DNA of 64,000 nt from Rhizobiaceae bacterium (GTDB lineage: Bacteria > Pseudomonadota > Alphaproteobacteria > Rhizobiales > Rhizobiaceae), in the NCBI GenBank assembly GCA_028279875.1, contig JANQMU010000082.1, positions 62,001-126,000 on the forward strand, written 5' to 3'. Shown piece after piece: positions 7,779 through 17,659 of this stretch (position 1 is its first letter; the number at the start of each line of letters is the position of its first letter). The notes beneath the pieces were generated by a model. It did not search any database. It saw only the letters and a program-made list of their open reading frames with translations, and was not told the origin of the DNA. The position numbers were made by a program, and so were the translations under genes.

Positions 7779-8828
7779 CTATTTCCCGCGGTAGAGCAGC
7801 CAGTCCTTCACGGTCTTGCCGGTGCCGGCGGGAAGCTCCGAAAACGTGGTCACCCGGTTGCGTCCGTTGTTCTTGGACGCATAAAGCGCCTGGTCCGCCT
7901 TGCGGTAGAGATCGCTGGAATCCGTCGCTTCGGAGGCCATGCAGACCCCCAGCGACACAGTGATCGGACCATAATTGATACCGGTCTTGCGGCTGACGAA
8001 TTTCCTGTCCTCGACCGCCGCGCGGACCTTTTCCGCATGTTGGCCGGCCGCTTCCTCGGTCGTATTGTCGATTGCGATGGCGAACTCCTCGCCGCCGATC
8101 CGGGCAATGAAGGCGTCCGGATCCACCACCGACTGCATGATGCTGGCCACATAGGCCAGCATCTTGTCGCCCACAATGTGGCCATGGGTGTCGTTGACCC
8201 GCTTGAAATGGTCGACATCGGCGAATATCAGCGCAAGATACATATCGCTTTTCTTGTCATCGCCGACATGCGCAATGTGGGAATCGAAAGCGCGCCGATT
8301 GGCAAGCTTTGTCAGCGGGTCCGTGTTGGCGAGCTTCTTGTAGCGATCCAATTCGGTCTGGATATCCTGGATTTCAGCCGATGTCTGGTTCATCGACGTT
8401 ACGACCTTCTGGCCGTGGTCGATGGTCGAGACAGTCGCATCCGAAAGCAGGTTGACGATCTGTTCGAGCAGCTTTTCGTCCCGCAGCGCCGAGCCTGATA
8501 TTTTCTGGGACGTGTCACCGAGGACCCGCCCGTATTTTTGCAGCGATGCCTGCTCCTTGCGAAGCATGATCAGGATCTCCGTGACCTGCAGGGCAATCCT
8601 GGTTCGCGCCTCCTCCATCACACGCTCGCCGTGGTAATGCGCAAAATACTGGCGTCCGAGGTCGTCGAGGTCCTCCTGCTTGGGATCCTTGCCGAGCGCC
8701 GTCAGGCCCTTGTGCAGTTCCTTGTTCGTGCCCGTTGCCGCCTCGTAAAACAGCTCATAGTTTCGCGGCAGGCCAGCCACCCCGAATTCGTGCATCATCT
8801 GCACCACTTGTCTTGCGATATCATTCAT
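7779..8828 (-). CDS. GGDEF-domain protein, probable diguanylate cyclase
   Basis: About 349 residues. The C-terminal GGDEF domain has the active-site loop as IGGEEFAI, plus DPLTKLANRRAFD and FADVDHFKRVND with the metal-binding Asp, so synthesis of c-di-GMP from GTP is likely. The roughly 170-residue N-terminal part is helical and unrecognised, with no membrane segment. The inhibitory RxxD site that usually lies five residues before GGDEF is absent (the residues there are DPDA). Start ATG 8828 (MNDIARQVV) is chosen over an in-frame GTG at 8855. Confidence 0.9.
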   Translation of the reverse strand: MNDIARQVVQMMHEFGVAGLPRNYELFYEAATGTNKELHKGLTALGKDPKQEDLDDLGRQYFAHYHGERVMEEARTRIALQVTEILIMLRKEQASLQKYGRVLGDTSQKISGSALRDEKLLEQIVNLLSDATVSTIDHGQKVVTSMNQTSAEIQDIQTELDRYKKLANTDPLTKLANRRAFDSHIAHVGDDKKSDMYLALIFADVDHFKRVNDTHGHIVGDKMLAYVASIMQSVVDPDAFIARIGGEEFAIAIDNTTEEAAGQHAEKVRAAVEDRKFVSRKTGINYGPITVSLGVCMASEATDSSDLYRKADQALYASKNNGRNRVTTFSELPAGTGKTVKDWLLYRGK

Positions 8829-9118
8829 GGGCGCGACGGACGAATGCCGCGGCACGGTCGGTGTGCCGCGGTTGGTTGATGTTCAACTGTAACTTATTGG
8901 GTTTGGTGTAAATAAATTACAAATAAATCGCGATATTTGCGGAATAGCGCGATGGTTGAAACAGTTGATTTTGTTCCCGTTATTGATGGCTTGTCTGCAT
9001 TGGTGCATTGGCCGGCGGCGCGCGAGCCCGCCGGCGCAGCCGCCCCGTCCACATGGCAAACCTTGACTTGCGGCCCGTTCAGTGGTGTGAGGCGGCTGAA
9101 CCAACTGGGGATAAATGG
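8829..9118. other. Intergenic region between GGDEF gene and fabD
   Basis: About 290 bp between divergent genes, AT-rich at 8880-8940. A perfect hairpin GCCGGCGG/CCGCCGGC lies at 9011-9035. No convincing extra gene was seen; promoters for both neighbours are expected here but none stands out. Confidence 0.5.
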
Positions 9119-10057
9119 ATGAGCATTGCGTTTACCTTTCCGGGACAAGGAAGCCAGGTCATCGGAATGGGCAAGGATCTGGCGGACGCGTTTTCCGAGG
9201 CGCGGGCCGTTTTCGATGAGGTCGACGAGGCGCTCGGGGAAAAGCTTTCGGCGCTGATGTGGGACGGGACAATCGAGGAACTGACCCTGACGGCCAATGC
9301 CCAGCCGGCCTTGATGGCCGTCTCCCTGGCGGCGATGCGGGCGATGGAGGCCGCCGGCTTCGACATGGCGCAATCGGTGTCCTGCGTCGCCGGCCATTCC
9401 CTCGGGGAGTATTCCGCGCTGGCCGCCGCCGGTTCTTTCTCGGTGGCCGATACCGCCCGCCTTCTTCGGGTCAGGGGCAATGCGATGCAGCAGGCGGTTC
9501 CGGCCGGTGAAGGCGCGATGGCGGCGATTATCGGACTGGACCAGGACGCCGTCGAAGAAATCTGTACGCAGTGCCAGACGGGTGGAAGCTGCTGCCAGAT
9601 TGCCAATGACAATGGGGGCGGTCAGCTGGTCATCTCCGGATCCCGCGGCGCCGTCGAGAAAGCGGCAACCCTTGCCCGGGACAAAGGCGCAAAACGCGCG
9701 CTGCTCCTTCCGGTGTCCGCGCCGTTTCATTCGGTGCTCATGGAACCGGCAGCCGACGCCATGCGCGCGGCGTTTGAGAATGTCACCATCAGCGAGCCGT
9801 CCGTGCCGCTGATTTCCAATGTTGTTGCAGCGCCAGTCGAAGACCCGGCGCAAATCGTCGATCTCCTGATCAGGCAGGTCACCGGTCGTGTACGCTGGCG
9901 TGAGACGGTGCAATGGTTTGCGTCAAACGGGGTTACCGCCGTCTATGAAATCGGCGCCGGCAAGGTGCTGACCGGGCTGGCGAGGCGGATCGATCGCGAC
10001 ATCGCCGCAACCGCAATCAACACGCCGCAGGACATCGAGGCCTTTCTGCGCCGCTGA
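9119..10057 (+). CDS. fabD: Malonyl-CoA:ACP S-malonyltransferase
   Basis: A 312-residue acyltransferase that loads malonyl groups onto ACP for fatty-acid elongation. The start MSIAFTFPGQGSQ is typical. The catalytic Ser is S94 in GHSLGEYSA, and the partner His is in VSAPFHSVLMEPA. Start ATG 9119 has GGGGAT nine nt upstream; upstream in-frame codons do not resemble the family. It begins the fabD-fabG-acpP-fabF cluster, 61 bp before fabG. Confidence 0.97.
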   Translation: MSIAFTFPGQGSQVIGMGKDLADAFSEARAVFDEVDEALGEKLSALMWDGTIEELTLTANAQPALMAVSLAAMRAMEAAGFDMAQSVSCVAGHSLGEYSALAAAGSFSVADTARLLRVRGNAMQQAVPAGEGAMAAIIGLDQDAVEEICTQCQTGGSCCQIANDNGGGQLVISGSRGAVEKAATLARDKGAKRALLLPVSAPFHSVLMEPAADAMRAAFENVTISEPSVPLISNVVAAPVEDPAQIVDLLIRQVTGRVRWRETVQWFASNGVTAVYEIGAGKVLTGLARRIDRDIAATAINTPQDIEAFLRR

Positions 10058-10118
10058 TTCGGGTGACCCGAACCGCCCCTTTCAGTCACTTCCGCATGGG
10101 TTAACAAAGGAAAGAAAC

Positions 10119-10856
10119 ATGTTCGATCTGACCGGCCGCAAGGCCCTTGTCACCGGCGCATCCGGTGGAATCGGCGAAGAAATCGCAAAATTCCTGCACC
10201 AGGCCGGCGCTGTCGTCGGTCTGCATGGAACCCGGGTCGAGAAGCTCGACGCCGTGGCCGCTGAACTGGCCGGACGCGTCCATGTCTTTCCGGCCAACCT
10301 GTCGGACCGGCAAGAGGTCAAGGCGCTTGCCAAGACCGCCGAAGAGACCATGGAGGGGGTGGACATCCTGGTCAACAATGCGGGCATTACACGGGATGGT
10401 CTGTTTGTCCGGATGTCGGACGAAAACTGGGATGAGGTGCTTGCCGTCAACCTGACGGCTGTTTTCCATCTTACGCGCGAACTCGCCCATCCCATGATGC
10501 GGCGCCGCCAGGGGCGCATCGTCAACATCACATCGGTCGTTGGCGTGACCGGCAATCCGGGACAGGCCAATTACTGTGCCTCGAAAGCCGGATTGATCGG
10601 CTTTTCCAAATCCCTTGCCCAGGAAATCGCCTCCCGCGGCGTCACCGTCAATTGCGTGGCGCCCGGTTTCATCGAGTCGGCCATGACCGACAAGCTGAAT
10701 GACAAGCAGAAGGACGCCATCATGGGCGCCATTCCCATGCGCCGCATGGGCACCGGCCATGAAGTGGCGTCGGCCGTTTCCTATCTCGCCTCTGACGAGG
10801 CCGCCTACATCACCGGCCAGACGATTCATGTCAACGGCGGAATGGCAATGATCTAA
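10119..10856 (+). CDS. fabG: 3-oxoacyl-[ACP] reductase
   Basis: A 245-residue short-chain dehydrogenase that reduces 3-ketoacyl-ACP with NADPH. The nucleotide-binding TGASGGIGEEIA lies at the N-terminus, NNAGITRDGL mid-protein, and the active site has Ser in NITSVVG and YCASK (Tyr/Lys). The end HVNGGMAM is family-typical. Shine-Dalgarno AGGAAAG lies 5-6 nt before ATG. Cytosolic, acting with FabD, AcpP and FabF encoded beside it. Confidence 0.97.
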   Translation: MFDLTGRKALVTGASGGIGEEIAKFLHQAGAVVGLHGTRVEKLDAVAAELAGRVHVFPANLSDRQEVKALAKTAEETMEGVDILVNNAGITRDGLFVRMSDENWDEVLAVNLTAVFHLTRELAHPMMRRRQGRIVNITSVVGVTGNPGQANYCASKAGLIGFSKSLAQEIASRGVTVNCVAPGFIESAMTDKLNDKQKDAIMGAIPMRRMGTGHEVASAVSYLASDEAAYITGQTIHVNGGMAMI

Positions 10857-11119
10857 GCTGCGGTGATGACGACGCGATTCGTCCCGGCCGGCGGCGAAGA
10901 TTGGGGCTTTGCGAACCGGCATAAACCGTGTTAAGGGCCGCAGCCATTGCAATATCCGACGTGCCTTGCCGGCAGGGGCATATCGGAAGTGACGGGTAAT
11001 CCACAGGCCCGTATTGAGCCGGAATGCAAGTGCCGATAATCAGGCGCTGGAACTTGATTGAGTGACCGCATGCCGCTATCCAAGGCAATGCATAACGTAT
11101 AGGGGTCGAGGATACCGAC

Positions 11120-11356
11120 ATGAGCGATATCGCAGAACGCGTAAAGAATATTGTTGTCGAGCATCTTGGCGTTGACGCCGAGAAAGTGACGGAAGGTGCG
11201 AGCTTTATTGATGATCTTGGTGCAGACTCGCTCGACACAGTCGAATTGGTCATGGCCTTCGAAGAAGAATTCGGTGTTGAGATTCCTGACGACGCTGCCG
11301 ACACGATTTTGACCGTTGGAGATGCGGTTAAATATATCAGCAAGTCCCAGAGCTAA
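11120..11356 (+). CDS. acpP: Acyl carrier protein
   Basis: A 78-residue acidic four-helix protein carrying growing acyl chains on a phosphopantetheine attached to Ser37 in [13 protein letters not shown]. It starts [19 protein letters not shown]. It sits 263 bp after fabG, so it probably has its own promoter, as acpP usually does. Very high expression is normal. Full length, unambiguous. Confidence 0.99.
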   Translation: MSDIAERVKNIVVEHLGVDAEKVTEGASFIDDLGADSLDTVELVMAFEEEFGVEIPDDAADTILTVGDAVKYISKSQS

Positions 11357-11431
11357 TTGCGGTTCCCGGGGCCGCTCCGGTCCCGGACAGCCATTTGGCA
11401 TGTGGCCTTTAGAAAACAGAGTCTGCATGCA

Positions 11432-11456
11432 ACAGCCCGGTTTCGTCCCGGGCTGT
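11432..11456 (+). terminator. Hairpin between acpP and fabF
   Basis: ACAGCCCGG (11432-11440) pairs perfectly with CCGGGCTGT (11448-11456) around TTTCGTC. It is 75 bp past acpP and is followed by TATGG, not a T-run. It may reduce acpP read-through into fabF, which would fit the excess of ACP needed. Confidence 0.45.
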
Positions 11457-11535
11457 ATGGTATTGTGAGGCACCAGGGTCTGCCGGGTCGGATCGTCGCG
11501 TCAACCCGGTCACCCGCCATGAAAATGGGGATACC

Positions 11536-12798
11536 ATGAGGCGTGTTGTTATCACGGGAACCGGAATGGTTTCGCCTCTCGGCGATGGCACCGAGGTCAC
11601 GTGGAAACGATTGATCGCCGGCGAAAGCGCCGCGGCTAGAATACAGGAGTTCGAGACGGAAGATCTCGTGGCGAAAATCGCCTGCCGGATCCCGGTTGGC
11701 GACGGCAGCGACGGAACGTTCAATCCCGATAAATATCAGCACCCCAAAGAGCAGCGAAAAGTCGACCCCTTCATCACCTACGCCATCGCTGCGGCCGACC
11801 ACGCGCTCGCCGATGCCGACTGGGCCCCGCAAACCGATGAGGACCAGATCGCCACTGGCGTTCTTATCGGTTCCGGAATCGGCGGACTCCAGGGAATCAT
11901 CGATGCGGGCGACACGCTGCGCGAACGCGGTCCGCGCCGGGTCTCGCCATTCTTCATTCCCGGTCGGCTGATCAATCTGGCCTCGGGCCAGGTTTCGATA
12001 AAGCACAAATTGCGCGGGCCCAACCACGCCGTGGTGACGGCGTGTTCCACCGGCGCCCACGCCATCGGCGATGCCAGCCGGCTGATCGCGCTGGGCGATG
12101 CCGACGTCATGGTCGCCGGCGGTGCCGAATCGCCCATCTGCCGCATCGCCATGGCCGGATTTGCGGCCTGCAAGGCCTTGTCGACCGGTTTCAACGATGA
12201 CCCCGAACGCGCGTCGCGTCCCTATGACGAGGCCCGCGACGGATTCGTCATGGGCGAGGGGGCCGGCGTGGTGGTGCTGGAGGAACTGGAGCACGCACAG
12301 GCCCGCGGCGCCAGGATTTACGCCGAAGTCATCGGCTATGGCCTTTCCGGCGATGCCTATCATATTACCGCGCCTTCCGAAGATGGCGAGGGCGCCTATC
12401 GTTGCATGCAGTCGGCGTTGAAGCGCGCGGCGATCACGGCGTCGGATATCGACTACATCAATGCCCATGGAACGTCGACCATGGCCGACACGATCGAACT
12501 CGCCGCCGTCGAGCGGCTGGTCGGTGACGCGGCGTCGACGATTTCCATGTCATCGACGAAATCCGCCATCGGTCACCTGCTGGGCGCTGCCGGTGCGGTC
12601 GAGGCCATTTTCGCCACCCTTGCCATCCGGGACAATATCGCCCCACCGACGCTCAATCTCGACAATCCGTCGGTGGAAACGCCGATTGATCTTGTCCCAA
12701 AAGTGGCGCGCCATCGGGAAATCAATGTCGCACTGTCCAATTCGTTCGGTTTTGGGGGCACAAACGCGTCACTTGTGTTGCGGCGTTACGAAGGCTAG
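11536..12798 (+). CDS. fabF: Beta-ketoacyl-ACP synthase II
   Basis: A 420-residue condensing enzyme for fatty-acid elongation. It starts MRRVVITGTGMVSPLG. The catalytic Cys lies in VVTACSTGAHA, and the two His residues in NAHGTSTM and AIGHLLGAAGAVEA. The tail NSFGFGGTNASLVLRR is the family signature. The overlapping frame upstream of ATG 11536 is not coding. Third enzyme of the fab cluster; mltG follows in the same direction. Confidence 0.97.
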   Translation: MRRVVITGTGMVSPLGDGTEVTWKRLIAGESAAARIQEFETEDLVAKIACRIPVGDGSDGTFNPDKYQHPKEQRKVDPFITYAIAAADHALADADWAPQTDEDQIATGVLIGSGIGGLQGIIDAGDTLRERGPRRVSPFFIPGRLINLASGQVSIKHKLRGPNHAVVTACSTGAHAIGDASRLIALGDADVMVAGGAESPICRIAMAGFAACKALSTGFNDDPERASRPYDEARDGFVMGEGAGVVVLEELEHAQARGARIYAEVIGYGLSGDAYHITAPSEDGEGAYRCMQSALKRAAITASDIDYINAHGTSTMADTIELAAVERLVGDAASTISMSSTKSAIGHLLGAAGAVEAIFATLAIRDNIAPPTLNLDNPSVETPIDLVPKVARHREINVALSNSFGFGGTNASLVLRRYEG

Positions 12799-13030
12799 AG
12801 ATATTGCGATCAGAGTGAGTCTTTCCCAAGGGAGAATGTCGCGCTTTTCGATAACCCGTTCCCGGTTGTGCAGAATGCGCACGGACAGGGCGCCGCGGCT
12901 TCGGTCATCGCGCGGGGCGCAGTCCGGGTGATGCCGGATGATACAGTGACGACTGGCGAGCGATCTGTTGCCACATTTGCCGCCATAGTGGGTCAGCACT
13001 CCAGCAGCTTTTGTGAATTGAGGATTGATT

Positions 13031-14191
13031 GTGAGTGACCGCAGATTTTCAGATGATGATATTGGCTTCGGACGCTCCGGTGGCAATGGCCCGATCATAC
13101 CGCAATCCGCGCGGCAGGCTCTGAAACCTGAAGAAGCGCCGCAGCCGCCCAAGCGATCCGAGCGGGCGCGCAGCCAGTTCGTCGTCTTCCTGAACTTCAT
13201 GATGTCACTGGTGGTGTTCCTGGTGATTGCCGGCGCCGGCGCGGTCTATTTCGGGTCATTGCGCTTCGAGGAAGACGGGCCGCTGGCCAGCAACACGAAT
13301 ATCCTGATCCGCGAAGGGGCGACGGTCAGCGAGATTGCCAATGCGCTGGAACGCCGCAATGTGATCACCGATGCGAGGATTTTCCGCCTGGGTGTCCGGG
13401 CCTATATGCCAGACGATTCCCTGAAGGCGGGAGAGTATGAGATCAAGGCCGGCGCCTCGATGCATGAGGTCATGGACCTTCTGCGTTCCGGAAAATCAAT
13501 CCTCCTTTCCGTCACGGTCGCGGAAGGCCTGACGGTGAATCAGATTTTCAGGCGTTTGGCGGAAAACGCTGATTTGACTGGGGATTTGCCGGACGAACTA
13601 CCGCCGGAAGGGTCCCTGAGGCCCGAAACCTACAAATTCACCCGCGGCACGACGCGCCAGGAGATTATCGACCAGATGCGCGCCTCGCAGAACGCGCTCG
13701 TGGAACAGATCTGGACGCGGCGGCGAGCGGAACTGCCGATCGAGACCAAGGAAGAGTTTGTGACACTGGCCTCGATCGTGGAAAAGGAAACCGGCCGGGC
13801 CGATGAACGGTCGCTCGTCGCCTCCGTATTCCTCAACCGCCTGGAGCGAGGCATGCGCCTGCAATCCGACCCAACGATCATCTACGGGCTGTTCGGCGGC
13901 GAGGGAAAGCCGGCCGACCGGCCGATCTATCGTTCGGATATCGACAAGCCGACGCCCTACAACACCTATGTCATCGACGGACTGCCGCCGACACCGATAG
14001 CCAATCCCGGCCGTGCGGCGCTTGAGGCGGTCGCCAACCCGTCGCGAACGAATCATATCTTCTTCGTTGCGGACGGCACCGGCGGGCACGTGTTTGCCGA
14101 AACGCTCGAACAGCACAACGCGAATGTCAGACGCTGGCGCAAGATCGAAGCCGATCGGGCCAAGGAAAAGGAAAAGGCGGCCGATCAATAG
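13031..14191 (+). CDS. mltG: Endolytic murein transglycosylase MltG
   Basis: About 386 residues. A cytosolic N-terminus with Pro/Arg-rich sequence precedes one membrane segment (about residues 52-75, FLNFMMSLVVFLVIAGAGAV). Then come the LysM-like part and the YceG domain with the catalytic Glu in LASIVEKETGRADE and DPTIIYGLFGG. The enzyme cuts nascent glycan strands and sets their length. GTG 13031 is chosen because AGGA lies 6 nt upstream and the result, (V)SDRRFSDDD, matches rhizobial MltG starts. A TTG at 13025 is also in frame. Confidence 0.93.
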   Translation: MSDRRFSDDDIGFGRSGGNGPIIPQSARQALKPEEAPQPPKRSERARSQFVVFLNFMMSLVVFLVIAGAGAVYFGSLRFEEDGPLASNTNILIREGATVSEIANALERRNVITDARIFRLGVRAYMPDDSLKAGEYEIKAGASMHEVMDLLRSGKSILLSVTVAEGLTVNQIFRRLAENADLTGDLPDELPPEGSLRPETYKFTRGTTRQEIIDQMRASQNALVEQIWTRRRAELPIETKEEFVTLASIVEKETGRADERSLVASVFLNRLERGMRLQSDPTIIYGLFGGEGKPADRPIYRSDIDKPTPYNTYVIDGLPPTPIANPGRAALEAVANPSRTNHIFFVADGTGGHVFAETLEQHNANVRRWRKIEADRAKEKEKAADQ

Positions 14192-14235
14192 ACGGGGCGC
14201 ACTGGGCCACGGCGCGGATTGCCGGGGGAGCGGGC

Positions 14236-15123
14236 ATGGTTTTGCAATCAATGACCGGATTTGCGCGCAATGAGGGCGCCGCCGGGTCGTTCCGCTGGGT
14301 CTGGGAACTCCGGTCGGTCAACGGCCGCAGCCTGGATCTGCGGATGCGTCTGCCCGCCGGGTATGACCGTATCGAACCGACGGTGCGCAAGGCGATCTCA
14401 AAGAGCTTTCAAAGGGGCAATATCCAGCTTTCGCTGACAGTTTCGCGCGATGAGGACCAATCGCAACTGGCGGTGAATGAGGACGCGCTCGATGCCGTTA
14501 TCGACCTGGCAAGACAGGTTGGGCAGCGGAGCAACGCCAGCCCGCCTTCCGTCGATGGGCTGTTGAATATCCGCGGCGTGCTGGAATTTCGCGATCCGGT
14601 CGTCGACGCTGATACCGCCGCGGCCGAAGAGGCCGCGCTGCTGGATGGCCTGGCGTCGGCGATCGACGATCTTGCCGCCATGCGATCCGCGGAGGGCGGC
14701 AAGATCGGCGTACTGCTCCTCAATCATGTCGCCGGCATCGAAGCACTGGTCCACCAGGTTGATTCCGACCCGTCCAGGACCCCTGCGGCAATTGCCGACC
14801 GTCTTGCCGGCCAGGTGCGCGCGCTACTGGATGCGCATGCGGATTTCGACGAGGACCGGATATACACCGAAGCGGCCATTCTGGCCGCCAAGGCCGATCT
14901 GCGCGAGGAAATCGACCGGCTGACGGTCCATGTCGGCGCGTGCCGCGAATTGCTCGCCGAGGGCGGGGCAATTGGTCGAAGGCTCGATTTTCTTGCACAG
15001 GAATTCAATCGGGAATCCAACACGATATGCTCCAAATCCAATGCAGCGTCGGTAACCTCAGCCGGGCTGGACCTGAAGGTTCTGATCGATCAATTTCGTG
15101 AGCAGGTCCAGAATCTGGAGTAA
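14236..15123 (+). CDS. yicC: YicC-family endoribonuclease
   Basis: A 295-residue protein starting [15 protein letters not shown], the YicC N-terminal signature, with the DUF1732-type C-terminal end [19 protein letters not shown] and [16 protein letters not shown]. Members are endoribonucleases; E. coli YicC affects sRNA turnover. It lies between mltG and gmk, a conserved alphaproteobacterial order, with 4 bp to gmk, so the two are likely co-translated. The substrate here is not evident from sequence. Confidence 0.92.
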   Translation: MVLQSMTGFARNEGAAGSFRWVWELRSVNGRSLDLRMRLPAGYDRIEPTVRKAISKSFQRGNIQLSLTVSRDEDQSQLAVNEDALDAVIDLARQVGQRSNASPPSVDGLLNIRGVLEFRDPVVDADTAAAEEAALLDGLASAIDDLAAMRSAEGGKIGVLLLNHVAGIEALVHQVDSDPSRTPAAIADRLAGQVRALLDAHADFDEDRIYTEAAILAAKADLREEIDRLTVHVGACRELLAEGGAIGRRLDFLAQEFNRESNTICSKSNAASVTSAGLDLKVLIDQFREQVQNLE

Positions 15124-15127
15124 TGTC

Positions 15128-15796
15128 ATGGCCCCGGATGCTCCGGCACCATCAACAATAAAGCGGCGCGGGCTGATGCTGGTCCTGTCGTCCCCATCCG
15201 GCGCTGGCAAATCGACCATCGCCCGCAATCTGCTTGAAAATGACGACGAGTTCAGCCTCTCGGTCAGCGTCACGACGCGCACCCGGCGCGGCAGCGAAAT
15301 CGACGGCGTCCATTATCGCTTCCTCACTGACGTGGAATTCCAGCGCTTGCGGGATACCGATGCACTGCTTGAATGGGCGCAGGTGCACGGCAACTATTAT
15401 GGCACGCCGCGCGAACCCGTCGAAACGTCGATGGCCGAGGGGTGCGATATGCTGTTCGATATCGACTGGCAGGGCGCCGCGCAATTGCAGGAAAAGATGC
15501 CCGCGGATGTGGTGTCCGTTTTCATATTGCCGCCGTCGCTGGAGGAACTGAAATCACGGCTGCAGCGACGCGCCGAGGACGCGCCGGACGTGATCGACAC
15601 ACGCCTTGCCAACTCACGCGAGGAGATGGAACATTGGCGCGACTACGACTATGTGGTCATCAATGACGACCTGGACCGCGCCTATACCGCGGTCAGGGCC
15701 ATCGTCCAGGCCGAAAGGCTGCGGCGCGACCGCCGGCCCGGCCTGTTCGATTTCGTTGCCGATCTGCTGGACGAAAACCCGACAAACTCCGGTTAA
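15128..15796 (+). CDS. gmk: Guanylate kinase
   Basis: A 222-residue enzyme that phosphorylates GMP to GDP. The P-loop is [16 protein letters not shown]; the GMP-binding part has [16 protein letters not shown] and the lid is in the [13 protein letters not shown] region. ATG 15128 lies 4 bp after the yicC stop; a longer upstream frame overlaps yicC and is not needed. The last 4 bp overlap the 3' end of rsmA on the opposite strand, leaving no room for a terminator between the convergent genes. Confidence 0.97.
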   Translation: MAPDAPAPSTIKRRGLMLVLSSPSGAGKSTIARNLLENDDEFSLSVSVTTRTRRGSEIDGVHYRFLTDVEFQRLRDTDALLEWAQVHGNYYGTPREPVETSMAEGCDMLFDIDWQGAAQLQEKMPADVVSVFILPPSLEELKSRLQRRAEDAPDVIDTRLANSREEMEHWRDYDYVVINDDLDRAYTAVRAIVQAERLRRDRRPGLFDFVADLLDENPTNSG

Positions 15797-16629
15797 GAAG
15801 GCCCCAGAGCATTGGCCAGATGGCAGAATTCCTTGATGTCGAGCGTTTCCGCCCGGCGTTGCGGATCGATCCCGCAGGCCGCCAGAAGCTGTGCTCCGCC
15901 CAACGATTTGAGGCTCTGCCGCAACATCTTGCGGCGCTGCCCGAAGGCGGCCTGAGTCACTTTCGACAGCGTTTCGGCGCTGCAGGGATGTGGGGACTGA
16001 CGGGGTGTGAGGTGCACGATACTGGACGTGACTTTCGGAGGCGGCGTGAAGGCCTGAGGCGGCAGGTCGAAGGCGATATCGGCATGTGTTCGCCAACCGG
16101 CCAGAACGCTGATCCGTCCATAGCTGCCTGACCCGGGCGCCGCTACGATGCGCTGCGCGACTTCCTTTTGAAACATCAGTGTCATGGACCGGTAAAAGGG
16201 TGGCCAGGGTTCGCTGAGCAGCCAGTTGACCAGCAATTGGGTGCCGATATTGTAGGGCAGGTTGGCTATGATCCGGACATCTCGCTCGCCGGCCACCGCC
16301 GCAAAATCCACTTTCAGAGCGTCGTCTTCGATGATTTCGAGTTGCCCCGGATAATGGGCGGCGATATCGGCGAGCGCGGGAAGGCATCGCTGGTCGCGCT
16401 CGACAGCGATGACTTTACGCGCACCATTGGCGAGCAGGGCGCGGGTGAGACCACCGGGACCGGGACCAACCTCCAGCACCGTGCAACCGTCCAGTGTACC
16501 GCCGCTCAGTGCGATCTTCTGTGTCAGATTGAGATCAAGCAGGAAATTCTGCCCAAGCGCCTTTTTGGCTTTCAGCCCGTGTTCGGCGATCACCTCCCGC
16601 AAGGGGGGCAGGCCGTCAATCGCGGCCAT
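15793..16629 (-). CDS. rsmA: 16S rRNA dimethyladenosine transferase
   Basis: A 278-residue SAM-dependent methyltransferase (KsgA) that dimethylates the two adjacent adenines near the 16S 3' end. It shows [12 protein letters not shown], the SAM motif [16 protein letters not shown] and the catalytic [11 protein letters not shown]. Start ATG 16629 lies inside the pdxA 3' end (14-bp overlap), so translation is probably coupled. It converges with gmk with a 4-bp overlap. Part of the lptFGD-surA-pdxA-rsmA run. Confidence 0.97.
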   Translation of the reverse strand: MAAIDGLPPLREVIAEHGLKAKKALGQNFLLDLNLTQKIALSGGTLDGCTVLEVGPGPGGLTRALLANGARKVIAVERDQRCLPALADIAAHYPGQLEIIEDDALKVDFAAVAGERDVRIIANLPYNIGTQLLVNWLLSEPWPPFYRSMTLMFQKEVAQRIVAAPGSGSYGRISVLAGWRTHADIAFDLPPQAFTPPPKVTSSIVHLTPRQSPHPCSAETLSKVTQAAFGQRRKMLRQSLKSLGGAQLLAACGIDPQRRAETLDIKEFCHLANALGPS

Positions 16630-17641
16630 CGGAACTCAGCGTCCAGGCGAGCCGCGTCGCCGCCAGCAGGCTGTCGGCGCGGGCCAATCCGCTGCCGGCG
16701 ATGTCGAAGGCCGTTCCGTGGTCCGGAGAGGTGCGGATATATGGCAGGCCCAGCGTCACATTGACCGTATCGTCGAAATCGAGCGCCTTGGCGGGAATGA
16801 GGGCCTGGTCGTGATACATGCAGATCGCGGCGTCATAGCCGCGGCGCGCGCTGTCATGAAACATTGTATCGGCCGGCAGCGGGCCCCTTGCCGAAATCCC
16901 CATGGCGTTCAGGTGTGTGACGGCGGGCGAAACGACATCCTCATCCTCATGACCCAGCGCACCCGCTTCGCCGGCATGAGGGTTGAGGCCCGCCACCGCC
17001 AGTCTCGGATTGGCGATGCCGAATCGTGTGCTGAGGTCCTTTGCGACGATTTCGGCGGTGGCGACGATTTCCTCTGTGGTGAGGCGCACAGGCACATCGC
17101 GCAGTGGAATGTGGATCGTCACGGGCACTGCACGCAGTTGCGGTCCGGCCAGCATCATCACCGGCCTGACAGGCCGCCCGCTGTGCCGGCTGGCAAGTTC
17201 CGCAAGAAACTCGGTATGTCCCGGAAAGGAAAATCCGGCTTTGTAAAGCTGCGCCTTGGCGATCGGGTTTGTCACCACGGCAGCGGCTTTTCCGGCAAGG
17301 ACAAGATCGACGGCTCGTTCGATCGATTCGATGATCGCGCCGGCATTGTCGCTGTCCGGCTCGCCGGGCGTGGCTCTGACGGTGCCTTCGAGCGGGGCAA
17401 CGGCAAGCGTTTGCGCCGGCACGCATGGTGATGTCCAGGGATCGATTTCGGCAATCTTGACGTCGATGCCGAGCAGGGTCGCGCGATCGTGCAGCACAGC
17501 CGGACAGGCATGGACCACGAAATCCGGACCGCCAGATTGCGCCACCCGCTGCCACAACGACAATGTGACATCCGGGCCTATGCCGGACGGGTCTCCCATC
17601 GTCACCGCCAGGGGCGGCCTCCCACCGTCGTCACGGGGCAT
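16616..17641 (-). CDS. pdxA: 4-hydroxythreonine-4-phosphate dehydrogenase
   Basis: A 341-residue NAD-dependent enzyme of pyridoxal-phosphate synthesis. The start [14 protein letters not shown] and internal [16 protein letters not shown], plus [12 protein letters not shown] and [18 protein letters not shown], carry the metal-binding His residues. ATG 17641 lies 18 bp after the SurA-like gene. It overlaps rsmA by 14 bp; the pdxA-rsmA pair after surA is the standard gammaproteobacterial and alphaproteobacterial arrangement. Confidence 0.97.
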   Translation of the reverse strand: MPRDDGGRPPLAVTMGDPSGIGPDVTLSLWQRVAQSGGPDFVVHACPAVLHDRATLLGIDVKIAEIDPWTSPCVPAQTLAVAPLEGTVRATPGEPDSDNAGAIIESIERAVDLVLAGKAAAVVTNPIAKAQLYKAGFSFPGHTEFLAELASRHSGRPVRPVMMLAGPQLRAVPVTIHIPLRDVPVRLTTEEIVATAEIVAKDLSTRFGIANPRLAVAGLNPHAGEAGALGHEDEDVVSPAVTHLNAMGISARGPLPADTMFHDSARRGYDAAICMYHDQALIPAKALDFDDTVNVTLGLPYIRTSPDHGTAFDIAGSGLARADSLLAATRLAWTLSSDGRD

Positions 17642-17659
17642 GACGATCGATCCGGAAAC

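Noticed and set aside
15793..15796. gmk/rsmA 4-bp convergent overlap as a sign of a misassembled junction
   Set aside because: Both proteins end normally and each belongs to a conserved gene run; short convergent overlaps are common.
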